From NCBI GenBank assembly GCA_964017235.1, contig OZ024940.1, forward strand, positions 930,001-994,000: a stretch of 64,000 nucleotides of DNA, written 5' to 3'. Numbering within the stretch: the stretch's first letter is position 1; each line of letters starts with the position of its first letter. Origin of the DNA: Sabellastarte sp. h YS-2021 (Eukaryota; Annelida; Polychaeta; Sabellida; Sabellidae). Shown here piece by piece: positions 61,610 through 64,000 of this stretch. The notes beneath the pieces are model-generated. The model ran no database searches. It was not told where the DNA came from and saw nothing but the letters and a program-made list of their open reading frames with translations. The translations under genes were made by a program, and so were the position numbers.

Positions 61610-64000
61610 ATGGGGAATTTGTCATGTATACACACTAGTACAGTTGCCTTACCACCGAGTACTCCAAATTTGGTCGTTCCGAGGGACACCAATTTTTTTC
61701 CACCAATAGATAGAGGGGTCCAGTCTGAGTCTATACAATATAACAGGGTAGGGTCTAAAGACCTTAAATCGGCAGATATGAGCAGAAACTGTATTTCCCA
61801 TTGATTTTAAATGGGGAATTTGTCATACATGTGTAGATGCCTTACCACCCAGTACGCCAAATTTGGTCGTTCCGAGGGACACCAATTTTTTTCCACCAAT
61901 AGATAGAGGGGTCCAGTCTGAGTCTACACAATATAACAGGGTAGCGTCTAAAGACCTTACATCGGCAGATATGAGCAGAAACAGTATTTCCCATTGATTT
62001 TAAATGGGGAATTTGTCATACATGTGTAGATGCCTTACCATCGAGTACGCCAAATTTGGTCGTTCCGAGGGACACCAATTTTTTTCCACCAATAGATAGA
62101 GGGGTCCAGTCTGAGTCTATACAATATAACAGGGTAGGGTCTAAAGACCTTAATGTGGCAGATATGAGCAGAAACAGTATTTCCCATTGATTTTAAATGG
62201 GGAATTTGTCATGCATACACACTAGTACAGTTGCCTTACCACCGAGTACGCCAAATTTGGACGTTCCGAGGGACACCAATTTTTTTCCACCAATAGATAG
62301 AGGGGTCCAGTCTGAGTCTATACAATATAACAGGGTAGGGTCTAAAGACCTTAAGTTGGCAGATATGAGCAGAAACAGTATTTCCCATTGATTTTAAATG
62401 GGGAATTTGTCATACATGTGTAGATGCCTTACCATCAAGTACGCCAAATTTGGTCGTTCCGAGGGACACCAATTTTTTTCCACCAATGGATGGAGGGGTC
62501 CAGTCTGAGTCTATACAATATAACAGGGTAGGGTCTAAAGACCTTAAGTTGGCAGATATGAGCAGAAACAGTATTTCCCATTGATTTTAAATGGGGAATT
62601 TGTCATACATGTGTAGATGCCTTACCATCAAGTACGCCAAATTTGGTCGTTCCGAGGGACACCAATTTTTTTCCACCAATGGATGGAGGGGTCCAGTCTG
62701 AGTCTATACAATATAACAGGGTAGGGTCTAAAGACCTTAAGTTGGCAGATATGAGCAGAAACAGTATTTCCCATTGATTTTAAATGGGGAATTTGTCATG
62801 CATACACACTAGTACAGTTGCCTTACCACCGAGTACGCCAAATTTGGACGTTTCGAGGGACACCAATTTTTTTCCACCAATAGATACAGGGGTCCAGTCT
62901 GAGTCTATACAATATAACAGGGTAGGGTCTAAAGACCTTAATGTGGCAGATATGAGCAGAAACAGTATTTCCCATTGATTTTAAATGGGGAATTTGTCAT
63001 ACATGTGTAGATGCCTTACCATCGAGTACGCCAAATTTGGTCGTTCCGAGGGACACCAATTTTTTCCACCAATGGATGGAGGGGTCCAGTCTGAGTCTAT
63101 ACAATACAACAGGGTAGGGTCTAAAGACCTTAAGTTGGCAGATATGAGCAGAAACAGTATTTCCCATTGATTTTAAATGGGGAATTTGTCATGCATACAC
63201 ACTAGTACAGTTGCCTTACCACCGAGTACGCCAAATTTGGACGTTCGGAGGGACACCAATTTTTTTCCACCAATAGATAGAAGGGTCCAGTCTGAGTCTA
63301 TACAATATAACAGGGTAGGATCTAAAGACCTTAAGTTGGCAGATATGAGCAGAAACAGTATTTGCCATTGATTTTAAATGGGGAATTTGTCATGCATACA
63401 CACTAGTACAGTTGCCTTACCACCGAGTACACCAAATTTGGACGTTCCGAGGGACACCAATTTTTTTCCACCAATAGATAGAGGGGTCCAGTCTGAGTCT
63501 ATACAATATAACAGGGTAGGGTCTAAAGACCTTAAATCGGCAGATATGAGCAGAAACAGTATTTCCCATTGATTTTAAATGGGGAATTTGTCATACATGT
63601 GTAGATGCCTTACCACCGAGTACGCCAAATTTGGTCGTTCCGAGGGACACCAATTTTTTTCCACCAATAGATAGAGGGGTCCAGTCTGAGTCTGTACAAT
63701 ATAACAGGGTAGGGTCTAAAGACCTTAAGTTGGCAGATATGATCAGAAACAGTATTTCCCATTGATTTTAAATGGGGAATTTGTCATGTATACACACTAG
63801 TACAGTTGCCTTACCACCGAGTACGCCAAATTTGGTCGTTCCGAGGGACACCAATTTTTTTCCACCAATAGATAGAGGGGTCCAGTCTGAGTCTATACAA
63901 TATAACAGGGTAGGGTCTAAAGACCTTAAATCGGCAGATATGAGCAGAAACTGTATTTCCCATTGATTTTAAATGGGGAATTTGTCATACATGTGTAGAT
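61610..64000. repeat. Right-edge block, same order as left edge
   Basis: m6b, m7b, m8, m9, m10, m10, m1, m2, m3 (tttgcca), m4, m5, m6a and the first 28 bp of a short-head unit. From 62784 it repeats the lineage-B 10-mer seen at 285, 16297 (fused), 26754, 34869 and 53289. The m6b here has gggaat, not the gggcat of the nearer copies at 33888 and 52308, so its closest relatives may be the copies at 4046, 8001, 11562 and 15710. The array continues past the window. Confidence 0.85.
62398..62783. repeat. Tandem single-monomer duplication of m10
   Basis: Two m10 units of 193 bp (62398 and 62591) stand side by side, both with atcaag, atggatgg and cttaagttgg. Everywhere else a single m10 separates m9 from m1 or m11. 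Relative to 52308 onward the offset changes from 9302 to 9495 here, exactly one monomer. Confidence 0.85.

Larger units (their letters stand above)
1..64000. repeat. Tandem satellite array filling the whole window
   Basis: Every base belongs to a monomer of about 200 bp that begins atggggaatttgtcat and ends cccattgattttaa. From unit-start spacing I count 323 complete monomers: 191 of 201 bp, 90 of 193 bp, 35 of 192 bp and 7 of 200 bp. They are all on the same strand, with no inversion, gap, spacer or foreign insertion. Variation is limited to a small set of recurrent sites, so monomers sort into about 17 types arranged in a repeated order (a higher-order repeat). Unit size near one nucleosome plus linker, long homogeneous arrays and multi-level periodicity are typical of eukaryotic heterochromatic or centromeric satellites. 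That is inference from family behaviour; no centromere-specific motif is seen. I do not recognise the satellite family. There is no gene-bearing stretch anywhere in the 64 kb. Confidence 0.98.

Noticed and set aside
285-63966. Hundreds of plus-strand ATG-to-stop frames of 61-64 codons, one per 201- or 192-bp monomer
   Set aside because: They arise because unit length is a multiple of three. The 193-bp and 200-bp units break the frame, the recurrent substitutions change amino acids without visible constraint (Asp/Val, Pro/Ser/Arg, Arg/Thr), and there is no gene context. I do not annotate them as genes.
1-64000. CRISPR array
   Set aside because: Units are about 200 bp and differ by scattered single bases; there are no short direct repeats with unique spacers and no cas genes.
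1-64000. Transposable element or viral integration within the array
   Set aside because: Every inter-unit distance is 192, 193, 200 or 201 bp, which leaves no room for any insertion, target-site duplication or terminal repeat.
1-64000. Bacterial tandem repeat protein gene or surface-protein repeats
   Set aside because: No frame reads through more than one monomer: each junction has TGA and then TAA in the forward frame, and 193-bp units shift the frame.

Overview
The whole 64 kb window is one uninterrupted, head-to-tail satellite DNA array. I see no gene, RNA gene, transposon, CRISPR array or unique sequence in it. Taking the ATG of the near-invariant atggggaatttgtcat as unit start, there are 323 complete monomers from 92 to 63972, plus a partial monomer at each edge. 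By unit-to-unit spacing they fall into four exact length classes: 191 of 201 bp, 90 of 193 bp, 35 of 192 bp and 7 of 200 bp. These add up exactly to 63881 bp. All are in the same orientation. One hand-counted monomer (2857-3057) is about 42% GC. Array size, near-nucleosomal unit length, multi-level higher-order repeats (HORs) and CpG-type variants point to a eukaryotic heterochromatic, possibly centromeric, satellite. I do not recognise the family and cannot name the organism.

Monomer types used below (diagnostic bases in parentheses; 201-bp positions). L-head = gcatacacac at 17-26; S-head = acatgtgtag, 8 bp shorter. m1: L, gtttcgagg, agatacagg, cttaatgtgg. m2: S, 6 T, atggatgg, agatgcc; m2': same but agatacc. 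m3: L, gttcggagg, agatagaagg, ggatct, ends tttgcca; m3': same but tttccca. m4: L, gtacacc, cttaaatcgg. m5: S, accgag, tctgtac, gatcag. m6: head gtatacac, aactgt; m6a gtacgcc, m6b gtactcc. m7: S, acccag, cttacatcgg; m7a tctatac/gggtct, m7b tctacac/gcgtct. m8: S, atcgag, cttaatgtgg. m9: L, ggacg, agatagagg, cttaagttgg (some with ccacgaatag). m10: S, atcaag, atggatgg, cttaagttgg. m11: L, ggacg, agatacagg, cttaatgtgg. m12: L, ggtcg, atggatgg, cttaagttgg. m13: L, ggtcg, cttaaatcgg. m14: L, ggacg, cttaatgtgg. m15: L, gatctcaatg, gaccag. m16: L, ggacg, gtacgcc, cttaaatcgg. m17: S, atcgag, atggatgg, cttaagttgg.

Layout. 1-91: tail of a monomer. 92-284: m10. 285-5026: the only complete 24-monomer unit (4742 bp): m1-m2-m3-m4-m5-m6a-m7a-m8-m9-m10 then m11-m12-m13-m14-m15-m2'-m3'-m4-m5-m6b-m7b-m8-m9-m10. 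5027-16296: three shortened derivatives (3955, 3561 and 3754 bp). 16297-26753: a transition zone where m12 disappears, m16+m17 replace it and a 788-bp four-monomer unit appears; it contains a 3.66-kb duplication at offset 4935. 23.8-39.1 kb: a 7.23-kb duplication at offset 8115. 28.3-57.6 kb: a 10.86-kb duplication at offset 18420 in which I found no base difference. 36.4-61.4 kb: expansion of 13-monomer (2578 bp) and 7-monomer (1389 bp) units. 61417-64000: return to the m5-m6-m7...m10-m1-m2 order, so the right edge resembles the left edge.

The window reads as a record of satellite evolution: chimeric monomers mark unequal exchanges, linked variants define two HOR lineages, and nested duplications of growing size amplify the newest forms. 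The 64-codon open frames in many monomers (both strands) are a by-product of unit length and junction symmetry; I do not call them genes.
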